From contig CAWCEP010000011.1 of assembly GCA_963794615.1 (NCBI GenBank), positions 62,001-126,000 on the forward strand: a stretch of 64,000 bases of DNA, read 5' to 3'. This DNA is from Chersky-840 sp963794615. GTDB lineage: Bacteria > Actinomycetota > Acidimicrobiia > Acidimicrobiales > UBA8190. Shown in pieces: positions 8,055 to 16,463 of the stretch (the stretch's first letter is position 1; each line of letters opens with the position of its first letter). The notes below the pieces were generated by a model. The model searched no databases. It saw nothing but the letters and a program-made list of their open reading frames with translations, and was not told the origin of the DNA. The position numbers and the translations under genes were made by a program.

Positions 8055-9265
8055 ACGTTGCCCCCGTCGGGAACGGCGAGTAGCTGTCCGAGGTACTCGG
8101 CCGCATGGCGGTCCCTCACCGGTTTGAAGTGGGAGTAGACGGCGAGCGTGGTCCTTCCTCCTCCGCCGTGGCCGACTCGGCCGGCGACCTCAGGTAACTC
8201 GACACCCACGTTGAGCAAGGTCGTCACCACGAAATGCCGGAGACTGTGGAGGTGGATGCTCTCATCGAGCCCACAGCGTTTGCGCAACGTCCCGAATCGC
8301 CGGGTGGTCGAATCCGGCCGCCACGGGGCCGACCCGTCGGCTTCGTCGGAGAACACGAAGGCAGACTTCGGCAACGGGACACCGCAGGCGAGTGCCCGCT
8401 CAGCACAGCGCGCCCGGTGGGCATCCAGGATGGACGTGGTGGCGGCATCGAGGGCCACGGTACGAACCGAGGAACGGGTCTTCGGCTTCTGTCGTTCCAC
8501 CGGACCATTAGTCCCGATCGAGATGGCCCGGGCGAAACGCACCGTCTCCTTGCTGCTGTCGAAGTCGGTCCACCGGAGCGCGCAGATCTCCCCCCGGCGC
8601 GCCCCGGTCACGGCCGAGACAACCAGATAGACCGCGAAATCCGGGTCTGTCTCCCGGGCGGCGGCGATCAGCTTGAGCACTTCGTCGACCTCAGGGGAGG
8701 TGATCTCAGGAGAGTCGATTCGGCCGGGCGAGGCCTTCGAGGCGGGGTTGAACATCAGCATGTCCCAGGCGACCGCCTGCTCGAGCGCCGAGTGGATCAC
8801 GGCGTGTATGCGACGCACGGTGGCGGTCGAGAGCGGAGGCCCGACCTCGCACAGGTCACCGTCGTGCGACTGACGGGGTCGATGCCCACAAGCGCCACCG
8901 TGCGCCCGCAGCTGCGCGTAGTACCCGTCGATGATCGGCGTCCGGAGCTTGTCCAGCGCGATCGGTGACAAGGGGCCGAGCCTGGTGTCGATGATTCGTC
9001 TCGTCTCCGCGATGCCCTTGGGCGACCAGTCCCGCGTCGTCGACGCCACCTCGAACCAGCGCTCGAGCAGCTCGCCGAAGGTGCCCTCGGTGATGATTCC
9101 TCGGTCCACCTCGGCCAGGAAGGCGCGCATGGCCCGGTCGGCGTCGCGCTTGGAGCCTTTGAAGGTCCGCGTCTTGTACCGCGCCCGCTTCGTGGTCGCG
9201 TCGCGCCCGATGTAGGCGCGGAGCTCCCAGCTGTTCTCGCCGCGTTGGCGGACGTGACCTTGCAT
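8051..9265 (-). CDS. int: Tyrosine recombinase (phage/ICE-type integrase)
   Basis: A 404-residue integrase. The N-terminal residues 1-50 resemble an AP2-like arm-binding domain (GSWELRAYIGRD-type start), followed by a SAM-like core-binding domain (about 60-170). The catalytic domain shows Arg223 (TGARRGEI), His340 and Arg343 (HLHSLRH), His366 (GHGG) and the nucleophile Tyr377 (LAVYSHF). It is read toward the element interior and starts 131 bp from the CCA end of tRNA-Glu, the standard position for an integrase that uses a tRNA 3' end as attB. With the HTH protein at 735-974 it defines an integrative element lying to the left of the tRNA. Confidence 0.95.
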   Translation of the reverse strand: MQGHVRQRGENSWELRAYIGRDATTKRARYKTRTFKGSKRDADRAMRAFLAEVDRGIITEGTFGELLERWFEVASTTRDWSPKGIAETRRIIDTRLGPLSPIALDKLRTPIIDGYYAQLRAHGGACGHRPRQSHDGDLCEVGPPLSTATVRRIHAVIHSALEQAVAWDMLMFNPASKASPGRIDSPEITSPEVDEVLKLIAAARETDPDFAVYLVVSAVTGARRGEICALRWTDFDSSKETVRFARAISIGTNGPVERQKPKTRSSVRTVALDAATTSILDAHRARCAERALACGVPLPKSAFVFSDEADGSAPWRPDSTTRRFGTLRKRCGLDESIHLHSLRHFVVTTLLNVGVELPEVAGRVGHGGGGRTTLAVYSHFKPVRDRHAAEYLGQLLAVPDGGNV

Positions 9266-9395
9266 GGCGCCTACCTACCGGTTGGTGACTTGCCCAGACG
9301 GTAGTGGTCCGCTGTGCGGCAGTAGCAATTCGAGTAGCAGATCGGCCGTTTCCCACCTGACTGATGGGATTTCAGGCCGCTCACCTGCGGATTTA

Positions 9396-9471
9396 TGGCA
9401 GCCCCAACGGGATTCGAACCCGTGTCTCCACCTTGAGAGGGTGGTGTCCTCGGCCACTAGACGATGGGGCC
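9396..9471 (-). tRNA. tRNA-Glu (CTC), CCA encoded
   Basis: 76 nt folding as a complete cloverleaf. The acceptor GGCCCCA pairs with TGGGGCT, the anticodon loop is CTCTCAA (anticodon CTC), and the T arm is ACGGG-TTCGAAT-CCCGT. Discriminator G is followed by an encoded CCA at 9398-9396. Its 3' end faces the integrase gene, making it the likely attachment site. Confidence 0.93.
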
Positions 9472-9627
9472 CGGCACCCTTTCGGGCCGAGCCAGACTAT
9501 CCGATGCCCCGCGATCGTCATGCTCGGACGAGCCGATGTTCGTGGGCGCGCCGGTCGTGGGTCCGAGCCACAGGACGCAGGCTCCTCCGCTCCTTCACAC
9601 GGCGGGCGCGGAGCGCTCTCAACGCAC

Positions 9628-9653
9628 CCGAGCCCCACCGGAGTGGGGCTCGG
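9628..9653. terminator. Hairpin between the two tRNA genes
   Basis: A perfect 11-bp inverted repeat (CCGAGCCCCAC / GTGGGGCTCGG) around a CGGA loop. It lies just downstream of tRNA-Gln on the minus strand. There is no long T tract after it in that direction, so it is a candidate terminator or processing signal only. Confidence 0.5.
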
Positions 9654-9663
9654 AGAGGAAAAA

Positions 9664-9738
9664 TGGCTCGGGGGGGAGGACTCGAACCCCCAATAACAGG
9701 GCCAGAACCTGCCGTGTTGCCGATTACACCACCCCCGA
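9664..9738 (-). tRNA. tRNA-Gln (CTG), CCA encoded
   Basis: 75 nt with acceptor TCGGGGG pairing CCCCCGA, D-arm GTGT-AATCGGCA-ACAC, and anticodon stem CAGG/CCTG around loop TTCTGGC (anticodon CTG). The T arm is GGGGG-TTCGAGT-CCTCC. Discriminator G and encoded CCA follow. It is the gene upstream of tRNA-Glu in the same direction and may be co-transcribed with it. Confidence 0.92.
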
Positions 9739-9755
9739 ACGGGTGACTTCGCAGG

Positions 9756-10398
9756 CTAGCCCAGCCGGTGGAGGCGCGAGTAGCCGATGATCCGGCCCAG
9801 GGCCACCCCCATCGTCTCCTTGGCGTAGTACGGGACGGTCGCCCACCCCTTGATCGGGGAGTTGGTGGTCGGCGCCGGCCACGCCTGGAGTCCCACGTTG
9901 GAGGCGATGGCGAGGCTGCGGTCCTCGTGGAAGCCGTCGGTGACGACCAGGACCTTGGTCATCCCCCGCTGGTGCAGGGCCGCGGCGGCCAACGAGAGGT
10001 TGGTCCACGAGTCGTCGCCGCCGACCTCGACGATGTCGGCGGCGGGGACTCCGTGCTGCTCGAGCCAGACCGCCGACGCCTGCGCCTCGGTGAACTGGTC
10101 ACCCGTCTCCTTCGAGCCCGTGACCACCATGGTGGTGGCGAGATGCTGTGCCACAGCGTCGCTCGCCTCCTGGAGCCGAGCCACGAGGTCGGGTGAGGGG
10201 ACCCCGTCGTACTGGGCCGCCCCCATCACGACGATGGCCTGGACGGGTCGGGCGGTCGTGATGGCGCGACGTCAGCCACACCTGGACGCCGGTGACGGCG
10301 AAGTAGCCGCCGACGACCAGGAGGATGATCACGAGCCGCTGGAGGACCCACCGCATGGCGCGCGCGCCACGCACCATGGCGTCTCCGATCACTGCCAC
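9756..10398 (-). CDS. YdcF/DUF218-family membrane-anchored protein (frameshifted)
   Basis: The start (ATG at 10398) gives one N-terminal membrane segment (LVIILLVVGGYFAVTGVQVW). After a one-base disturbance near 10240 the DUF218 core continues in another frame: VMGAAQYDG, VVTGSKETGD, SEAQASAVWLEQHGVP-like, VVTDGFHEDRS and a C-terminal VALGRIIGYSRLHRL. DUF218 proteins are thought to act on envelope metabolites, but their substrates are mostly unknown. The catalytic-region GxxQY and TDGFH motifs are intact. The break is most simply a sequencing indel. The gene lies between tRNA-Gln and gltX on the same strand. Confidence 0.8.
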
Positions 10399-10446
10399 CG
10401 GTTCAGTCCCCCGATCCTTCCGATCCGGTCCCCGCTGGACCGCGCC

Positions 10447-11920
10447 TCAGCCGGCGTCGCCCCCCAGTCGCGCCCGGGCGGCGTGCAGGCGTGCCAGTAC
10501 AGCCTCGCGCCCGAGCACCTCCAGGGACTGGAATAGGGGCGGTCCGACCCGGCGGCCGGTGACCGCCACCCGGATCGGCGCCTGGACCTTGTTGAGCTTG
10601 CGACCCAGGGCGTCGGCGATGGCCTGAGGTGGCGCTGTGCAGGGCCTCTGCGGTCCATGCCGAGTCCCGGTAGGCGGCCGAGGCGGCGTCGAGGACCGCC
10701 GGGGCGGTGTCGTCCTTCGCCACCGCCTCCCACGACGCCTCGTCGAGGAGGGGCTCCTCGAGGAAGAGGAAGTCGACCATGGCCGGGACCTCGCCGAGCA
10801 CCGCCACCCGCTCCTGGACGAGGGGCGCCATGGTGCGGAAGACCGCCTCGTCGAAGCGCTCGGGCGGCCACGGCGCCCGGCCCGGCGCCAGCCAGGGGCC
10901 GGCCGCCTCGACGAAGTCGTCGACCGACATGGCCCGCAGGTACTCCTTGTTCATCCACTCGAGCTTCTTCACGTCGAAGAACGCCGGCGCGTGGTTCACC
11001 TCGGACAGCTCGAACGCCCGCCACCATCTCCTCGACGGAGAGGATCTCGCGGCCCTGGGGATCGCTCCACCCGAGCAGCGCCAGGTAGTTGCGCATGGCC
11101 GGCGGCCAGGTAGCCCGCGCTCGCGGTAGGACTCGACCGAGCCACGTCGTCGCGGCGCTTGGACAGCTTCTGGCGTCGCTCGTTCACGAGCAGCGGCAGG
11201 TGGGCGAACGCAGGCAGCGTGGCGCTGTCGCCCTCGAGCGCCGACCACAGGAGCAGCGCCTTGGGCGTCGACGGCAGGAGGTCCTCGCCCCGGATGACAT
11301 GGGTGATGTGCATGTCGATGTCGTCGACCACGTTGGCGAGCACGAACAGCGGGGCCCCCGACGACTTCACCACCACGAAGTCCTCGATGGCCTCGTTGGC
11401 GAAGACGACGTCGCCGCGGATGAGGTCGTGGACGACGACGGTCCCCTCCTCGGGGACCCGGAAGCGCAGGGCCCGACCCGGGCGGGTCAGGCCCCGGTCT
11501 CGACAGAAGCCGTCGTAGCCGGGTGTGGCGTTGCCCTTGGTGCGGGCGTCGATCTCGTCGCGGGTGCACTCGCACGCGTACAGCGCCCCCGCCTCCCACA
11601 GCCTGTCGATGGCGCCTTGGTAGAGGCCGGTGCGCTCCGATTGCCGGAACGGGCCCTCGTCGGGCGTCCATGCCCAGCCACGCCAACGACGAGACGATGC
11701 CGTCGACCCACTCCTCGCGGTTGCGCTCGGTGTCGGTGTCCTCGATGCGCAGGACGAAGGTGCCCCCCGTGTGGCGGGCGAAGAGCCAGTTGTAGAGGGC
11801 GGACCGGGCGCTGCCGACGTGGAGGAAGCCGGTGGGAGACGGGGCGAAGCGGACCCGAGTCCCACCGCCCGCGGCGGGCGCCGGGGTGGCCCCGCCGGTC
11901 TCGCCGGCGCCGCCTGCCAC
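10447..11920 (-). CDS. gltX: Glutamate--tRNA ligase (several frameshifts)
   Basis: A class I aminoacyl-tRNA synthetase that charges tRNA-Glu. The N-terminus has FAPSPTGFLHVGSARSALYN, the HIGH-type motif, and LRIEDTDTERN. After a frameshift near 11665 come LYACECTRDEIDAR, VIRGEDLLPSTPK and the KMSKS-type QKLSKRRDDV. After two more disturbances near 11120 and 11030 follow NYLALLGWSDPQG and the anticodon-binding region (FDVKKLEWMNKEYLRAM). The final segment, ending at the TGA at 10447, is in yet another frame past about 10640. All domains are present in order and at expected spacing, so the gene is almost surely intact in the organism. It lies next to tRNA-Glu and tRNA-Gln. Confidence 0.93.
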
Positions 11921-11925
11921 CGGCG

Positions 11926-12123
11926 CTACTCGTCCTCGACGAGCGTGATCGCCCCCGTCGGGCAGTTGTTGGCGGCCATCCGGACCTTGTCCATCAGCTC
12001 GGGCGGGGGGTTCTCGTTGAGCACGTAGAGGTAGCCGTCGTCACGCACCTCGAACACCTCGGGCGCGATGCCCATGCACACGGCGTTGGACGCGCACACG
12101 TCGTAGTCCACGACGACCTTCAT
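11926..12123 (-). CDS. Small ferredoxin, single [3Fe-4S]-type cluster
   Basis: A 65-residue ferredoxin, started at the ATG at 12123 (8 nt after GGAGG); the GTG nine bases upstream is too close to the ribosome site. It reads MKVVVDYDVCASNAVCMGIAPEVF and ends with NNCPTGAITL. Three cysteines are visible, in a C-x5-C...CP pattern, fitting a Fer4_13/3Fe-4S ferredoxin of the kind that feeds cytochrome P450 enzymes in actinobacteria. Such ferredoxins often accompany steroid or lipid hydroxylases, but no P450 is in this window. It lies between gltX and the thiolase operon. Confidence 0.88.
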   Translation of the reverse strand: MKVVVDYDVCASNAVCMGIAPEVFEVRDDGYLYVLNENPPPELMDKVRMAANNCPTGAITLVEDE

Positions 12124-12176
12124 GGGAGGCACCTCCGTCTCGACCCGACCCGCAGTGTAGTGGTGGGTACTGTGTC

Positions 12177-12230
12177 GCCCCGAGACAGCGCGGCGCCCCC
12201 AGACAGCGTGCCGCCCCGAGCCGGCGCGGT
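12177..12230. repeat. Three 18-bp tandem repeats
   Basis: Units start at 12177 (GCCCCGAGACAGCGCGGC), 12195 (GCCCCCAGACAGCGTGCC) and 12213 (GCCCCGAGCCGGCGCGGT), an exact 18-bp period. They fill most of the gap between the thiolase stop at 12230 and the ferredoxin start. A role is not evident. Confidence 0.75.
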
Positions 12231-13397
12231 CAGGGCTTGTCGGTGCTCAGCACCCACATGGCGAAGAACTGCGAACCGCCCCCGTAGGCGTGGCCGAGCG
12301 CGGTGCGGACGTTCTCGACCTGGTGCTCCCCGGCCTGGCCCCGCACCTGCATGGCCACCTCCAGGAACCGCAGCATGCCCGAGGCGCCGATGGGGTTCGA
12401 CGACAGCACGCCCCCCGAGCAGTTCCACGGGATGTCGCCGCCGTCGAGGGCCGTGGCCCCCGACTCGGTGAGCTTCCAGCCGTCGCCCTCCTCGGCGAAC
12501 CCGAGGTTCTCGAGCCACATCGGCTCGAACCAGGAGAAGGGGACGTACACCTCGGCCACGTCGATCTGGCGCCGGGGCTCGGTGATGCCGGCCTGGTGGT
12601 AGACGTCGGCCGCGCAGTCCAGGCCGGCCCGGGGGTTCACCTGGTCGCGTCCGGCGAACATGGTGGGCTCCGAGCGCATGGCCATGCCGTGGATCCACGC
12701 CGGGGGCCGGCTCGACGCCCGAGGATGCCGCCACCCGCTCCGACGCCAGCACCATGGCCGCGGCGCCGTCGGAGGAGGGGCAGGTCTCGAGGTAGCGGAC
12801 CGGGTCCCACAACATGATCGAGTCCTTCACCATGTCGAAGGAGATGTCCTCGATGTGGAGGTGGGCGTAGGGGTTCTTGAGCGCCTGGAGCCGGTCCTTC
12901 ACCGCCACCAGGATCCCGATGTGGTCGGGCGCCCCCGAGCGTCGCATGTAGGAGCGGATGATGGGGGCGAAGAAGCCGCCCGCACCGGCCAGCAGCGGCG
13001 CCGAGAAGGGCTGGGGAACCGACAGGGCCCACATGGCGTCGGAGTCCGACTGCTTCTCGAAGGCGACGGTGAGGACCCGCTCGTGGCGGCCCGAGGCCAC
13101 GAGATGGGCGGCCACGATGGCGGTCGACCCGCCCACCGACCCCGCCGTGTGGACCCGCAGCATGGGCTTGCCCACCGCCCCGAGCGCCGGGGCCAGGTAG
13201 AGCTCGGGCATCATGACGCCCTCGAACATGTCGGGGGCCTTGCCGATGACCACGGCGTCGATGTCGCCCCAGTCGAGGCCGGCGTCCTCGAGGGCACGGC
13301 CCGCCGCTTCGCGCACGAGCCCGGCGATCGAGACGTCCTCGCGCTTGGCCGCGTGCTTGGTCTGGCCCACACCGATCACCGCGCAGCGCTCGGCCAT
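12230..13397 (-). CDS. Thiolase-like (lipid-transfer/SCP-x type) protein, frameshifted
   Basis: The start MAERCAVIGVGQTKH (ATG at 13397, overlapping the previous stop by one base) and the body (LRVHTAGSVGGSTAIVAAHL; SSDGAAAMVLASE) match the thiolase superfamily branch that includes lipid-transfer proteins and the steroid side-chain retro-aldolase Ltp2. After an indel near 12700 the C-terminus continues as IDVAEVYVPFSWFEP, PWNCSGGVLSSNPIGASG and ALGHAYGGGSQFF. The usual nucleophilic Cys of true thiolases is replaced in HTAGSVGGS, as is typical of this branch. It is the last gene of a four-gene run with a second thiolase-like gene and two DUF35 genes. Ltp2-type aldolases need a DUF35 partner, so a C-C lyase acting on a CoA thioester is the best guess. 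Confidence 0.85.
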
Positions 13398-14539
13398 CAC
13401 GCCCCCTTTCCGGCCGGGGCCGAGGGCTCGGCGGCCAGGGCGCACACCAGGTTCTGCTGCAGGCACGGGCCCGACGTGGCGTGGGCGATGGCGCTCTGGG
13501 CGCTGCCGTCCATGATGCGGGCCGCCGCCTCCCCGATGCGCAACAGGCCGGCCACCATCGAGCGCGTTGGCCGCCAGCGCCCCACCCGAGGGGTTGACGG
13601 CCACGGAGTCGGCCAGGCCCAGCGCGTCGCGCAGGATGAGCTCCTGGTGGGCGAACGGGGCGTGGAGCTCGGCCACGTCGACGTGGACGGCGCCCGGGCG
13701 CGTCGCCCGACGCGTCGAAGACGCCCGCGCCCTGCCGCCGCGGCGCGCGTCGACGGGGACCGGGTCAGGTCGCGGGCGCCCGAGGGCGTGGGCCTCGATG
13801 CGGTGGTCGATGCCGGTGATCCAGGCCGGGCGCTCGCACAGCTCCCGGGCCCGGTCCTCGGCCGCGAGCACGATGGCGGCCACGCCGTCGGTGATGGGGG
13901 GCAGGGCGTGGCGGCGCAGGGGGGCGACCACGTAGTCGTCGGCGAGGAGCGTCGTCGGCGCGACTGGTCCTTGGCCACCTGGGCGTTGGGGTTGGCGAGC
14001 GCATCGCGTCGGCTGCGGGCGGCCACGGCCGCGAAGTCCTTCTCGGTGGCCTTGCCGGCGTCGATGAGCGCCTGGGCCTGGAGGGCGGCCAGGGCCACGG
14101 GGTCGGGCCACATCGGGGCCATGTAGTACGGGTCGAGCTGCAAGGCCAGGATGCGGTCGAGCTGGCTGGGCGAGGACCGTCCGAAGCTGTAGACGAGGGC
14201 GGTGTCGATCTCGCCCTCCTGGAGGAGCGTCCACGCCTCGTAGAGCGCCCAGGCGCCGTCCATCTCCACGTGGCTCTCGCGCATGGGCGGCCACACCCCC
14301 ACCGCGTCGAGGGCCATGACGAAGCTGAAGGGCGCCCCCACGAGGTAGTCGGTGCTCCCCGAGCAGACGAATCCCATGTCGGACTTGGTGACGCCGATGT
14401 TGGCGAACACCTCGGTCACCACCGGCATGAGCATCTCGACCTCGTTGCGGTGGTCCTCGCGCCGCACCGACTTCGTCTGGGCCAACGACACGACCCCGAC
14501 GGGCCGGACCGGGGCACGCCCGGCCGGGGCCGCGCTCAC
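13397..14539 (-). CDS. Second thiolase-like protein of the DUF35 module (several frameshifts)
   Basis: A GTG start at 14539 overlaps the stop of the DUF35 gene upstream by 4 nt (GTGA). The protein reads RPVGVVSLAQTKSVRRED, then GFVCSGSTDYLVGAPFSF, YSFGRSSPSQLDRILALQLD and DFAAVAARSRRDALANPN. After several indels between 13990 and 13560 come HALPPITDGVAAIVLA, HQELILRDALGLADSVAVN and a C-terminal ATSGPCLQQNLVCAL. This is the thiolase/SCP-x superfamily. Such paired thiolase-like genes may form a heteromeric enzyme in beta-oxidation of a bulky side chain. Catalytic competence cannot be judged with the frame damage. Confidence 0.82.
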   Translation of the reverse strand: MSAAPAGRAPVRPVGVVSLAQTKSVRREDHRNEVEMLMPVVTEVFANIGVTKSDMGFVCSGSTDYLVGAPFSFVMALDAVGVWPPMRESHVEMDGAWALYEAWTLLQEGEIDTALVYSFGRSSPSQLDRILALQLDPYYMAPMWPDPVALAALQAQALIDAGKATEKDFAAVAARSRRDALANPNAQVAKDQSRRRRSSPTTTWSPPCAATPCPPSPTAWPPSCSRPRTGPGSCASARPGSPASTTASRPTPSGARDLTRSPSTRAAAAGRGRLRRVGRRARAPSTSTWPSSTPRSPTRSSSCATRWAWPTPWPSTPRVGRWRPTRSMVAGLLRIGEAAARIMDGSAQSAIAHATSGPCLQQNLVCALAAEPSAPAGKGA

Positions 14540-15064
14540 AGGTACTCCTTGAAGGTCTCGTAGTCGGCGTCGGGCTCGCCGTTGGGACGGAAGTACTTGA
14601 CCGACGCCATGGTGAGGCCCCAGCTCCTCCTTGGGCAGCCACACCGCTTCCACCCGCATTCCCATGCGCACCTCGGTGGCGGGGAGCTCCTGGATGAGCC
14701 CCATGAAGGCGATGTTGGCGCCGTCGAGGAGGATCTGGGCGCAGATGTAGGGGATCTCGATCGACTGGCCCTGGAAGGGCACGTTCACGACGCAGTAGGT
14801 CGTGACCGTCCCGGTGTTGCCCAGGACGACGGGTCGGTGGTGGCCACGCCGTCGGTGGGGCACGACCCGCGCGGCGGGACGTAGACCTGATGGCACACCG
14901 GGCAGCGCTGGCCGATGAACTTGCCCTGGGCGATGCCCTGGAGGAAGCGCGACTGCGACAGCCCCGCCGTGTACTGGTAGTCGAGTCGCATCGGGGTGGC
15001 GAGCGTCGTGACGGGGGCCTCGCCCGACGCGCCGGGGTCGGTGAGGAGTGCTCACGTCGCTCAT
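14536..15064 (-). CDS. DUF35 OB-fold/zinc-ribbon acyl-CoA-binding protein (frameshifted)
   Basis: The start MSDVS overlaps the upstream DUF35 stop (ATGA). After an indel near 15047 the protein reads MRLDYQYTAGLSQSRFLQGI, then the rubredoxin-like zinc ribbon RCPVCHQVYVPPRGSCPTDG. After a second break near 14830 it continues with TVTTYCVVNVPFQGQSIEIP and the OB-fold strands ILLDGANIAFMGLI, ending DADYETFKEYL. DUF35 proteins are obligate partners of thiolase-like enzymes in steroid side-chain cleavage and in archaeal acetoacetyl-CoA thiolases. Here it precedes, and is coupled to, a thiolase-like gene. Confidence 0.87.
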
Positions 15065-15533
15065 GATGCGGACCCTTCGGGTACGAAGCACTCGATGTCC
15101 TGGATGCGGCCCGGCGCGCTCGGCGGCCGGGCGCCAGCGCGCCGTCACCCGCATCCCGCTCGCCATGGCCTCGCGGCGAGCCGGCGTCGACGACGTGGAG
15201 CATGCCCGTGTGGCCCCGTCGAGTTGGACCAGCGCCCACGCGAAGGGCCGGTCGAGGGGCTGGTCCTGCTTGGGCTGCGCCGCCCACGACCACGTCGTCA
15301 CCACGCCCGACGGGCCCACCTCGACCAGGTCGCCCACGTCCGCGCTCGTGACGGGGTCGTACTCGGTGGGGGGCACGATCACCGTCGGCGCCCCGGTGGC
15401 GTCGTGGGACTGGGCGCCGAGGATGCGGCCCGTCGCGCAGCCCGGTGAGGAAGGCGCCGATCACGGGGCCCACCGAGCGGACGTAGGGGTACTCGAGCAC
15501 GTGTGGTGCCCGCAGGACTTCGCTGTCCGCCAT
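15061..15533 (-). CDS. DUF35-type OB-fold protein, first gene of the thiolase module (frameshifted)
   Basis: The start MADSEVLRAPHVLEYPYVRS is the ATG at 15533. After breaks near 15430 and 15120 the protein continues with APTVIVPPTEYDP, VGPSGVVTTWSWAA, DRPFAWALVQLDGA and a C-terminal RIQDIECFVPEG. This is an OB-fold DUF35 protein lacking an obvious complete zinc ribbon, unlike the next gene, so the two DUF35 genes are not simple duplicates. It leads a four-gene coupled operon (two DUF35, two thiolase-like). A KstR-like half-match lies 40-53 bp upstream of its start. Confidence 0.82.
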
Positions 15534-15572
15534 CACGACCCCTCCCCTCGGTGGGCGTACGACGGCGCAAAC

Positions 15573-15586
15573 TAGAACACATTGCA
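15573..15586. promoter_or_regulatory. KstR-like operator candidate before the DUF35-thiolase operon
   Basis: TAGAACACATTGCA fits the published mycobacterial KstR consensus TnnAACnnGTTnnA at 7 of 8 fixed positions. It lies about 40 bp upstream of the first DUF35 gene (start 15533). A KstR-like TetR gene is encoded 2.3 kb away. The match is by eye and could be chance. Confidence 0.4.
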
Positions 15587-15605
15587 GTTCGCTGCCAGCC
15601 CGGGG

Positions 15606-15645
15606 CCCCACCCCCAGGTCAGGGTGCCCCGACCCGGGGGTGGGG
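15606..15645. terminator. GC-rich hairpin downstream of the ArsR-SRPBCC gene
   Basis: CCCCACCCCC (15606-15615) and GGGGGTGGGG (15636-15645) form a perfect 10-bp stem with a 20-nt loop. The hairpin lies between the stop of the ArsR-SRPBCC gene and the promoter of the DUF35 operon on the same strand, where a terminator is expected. There is no T tract. Confidence 0.5.
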
Positions 15646-15660
15646 TCGGCGACGCCGGCA

Positions 15661-16417
15661 TCAGCTCCACATGAGCGATCCCGGCGTGGTGAGCAATTCA
15701 CCGGTCTCGAGCCACGTCTTGAGGCCCGACAGGACCATGGGCCACCCCCCGTAGAGCTGGGTGTTGGCACCGTCGCGGAGTTGGTCGTGGGTGAGGGTGA
15801 GACGGCACGAGTCACCGATGGGCTCGATCTCCCAGGTGACGCCGCGACGTGCCCTCCGCCTTCGCCTCCTCGCTGAAGTACGCCGCCATGGTGTGGACGA
15901 GACGGCGGGGTGGGTCGACCTCGAGGATCTCGCCCTCGCCCAGCACCGACTCCGCCTTGGGCGCGGTCATCTCGAAGTGCGCACCGGGCTTCAGGTCGGC
16001 GACGACCATGGCCGCGCCGAAGTTGTACTTCCTCCTGATGTCGGGATCGACGATCGCCTCCCACAGGCGCTCCGGGGTGGTGCGGATGTAGATCTCGAAA
16101 ACCTTCTCCATGGGACTCTCCAATCGGCTCTTGAGGTCACTGAGCCCCGCGGCCCAGGGCTCGGCGTACTTGCTCACCCACCGGTCGTGGACGAGTCGGA
16201 TGGGGACTGGGTTCAGGAAGTGGAGCTTCTCCCGGCCCCGCCGCCTGGTGACCACGAGGCCCGCCTCTTCCAGCTGCCTGAGGTGCTTCATCACGCCGAA
16301 GCGGGTGATGTCGAACCTCGCCTCGAGCGCGCTCAACGTCTGGCCGTCTGCACGGAACAGCTCGTCGAGGAGGCTCCGCCGGGTGGGATCGGCGAGGGCC
16401 CTGAACACGTCGTCCAC
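15661..16417 (-). CDS. ArsR-family HTH fused to an SRPBCC (AHSA1-like) domain, frameshifted
   Basis: Residues 1-90 are an ArsR winged helix (VFRALADPTRRSLLDELF; DITRFGVMKHLRQLEEAGLV; RRRGREKLHFLNPVP). A second domain begins at MEKVFEIYIRTTPERLWEAIVDPDIRRKYNFGAA, an AHSA1/SRPBCC ligand-binding fold. An indel near 15845 moves the C-terminus to another frame, ending GSLMWS at the TGA at 15661. Known fusions of this kind use the SRPBCC domain as an effector or enzyme module. Start choice: GTG at 16417 or 16408. The longer frame begins inside the operator and is rejected. The promoter region holds a perfect palindrome, so autoregulation is likely. Confidence 0.88.
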
Positions 16418-16424
16418 CTCCCCG

Positions 16425-16454
16425 ACAATACGTGACCATTTGGTCACATGTCAA
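16425..16454 (-). promoter_or_regulatory. Promoter with embedded palindromic ArsR operator
   Basis: On the minus strand a -35 TTGACA (16454-16449), an 18-bp spacer and a -10 TATTGT (16430-16425) precede the ArsR-SRPBCC gene. The spacer overlaps the perfect palindrome GTGACCAAATGGTCAC (16447-16432), so a bound dimer would block RNA polymerase. The predicted start point falls at or beside the GTG at 16417, giving a leaderless or very short-leader message. Confidence 0.75.
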
Positions 16455-16463
16455 CGGAGACCG

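Noticed and set aside
1..9400. Second attachment site (direct repeat of the tRNA-Glu 3' end) within the window
   Set aside because: No copy of the T-arm/acceptor sequence was seen to the left; the element must extend beyond the window.
12120..16064. Single 1314-codon minus-strand open frame
   Set aside because: It is a chance chain of shadow frames that crosses at least four conserved genes in their wrong frames.
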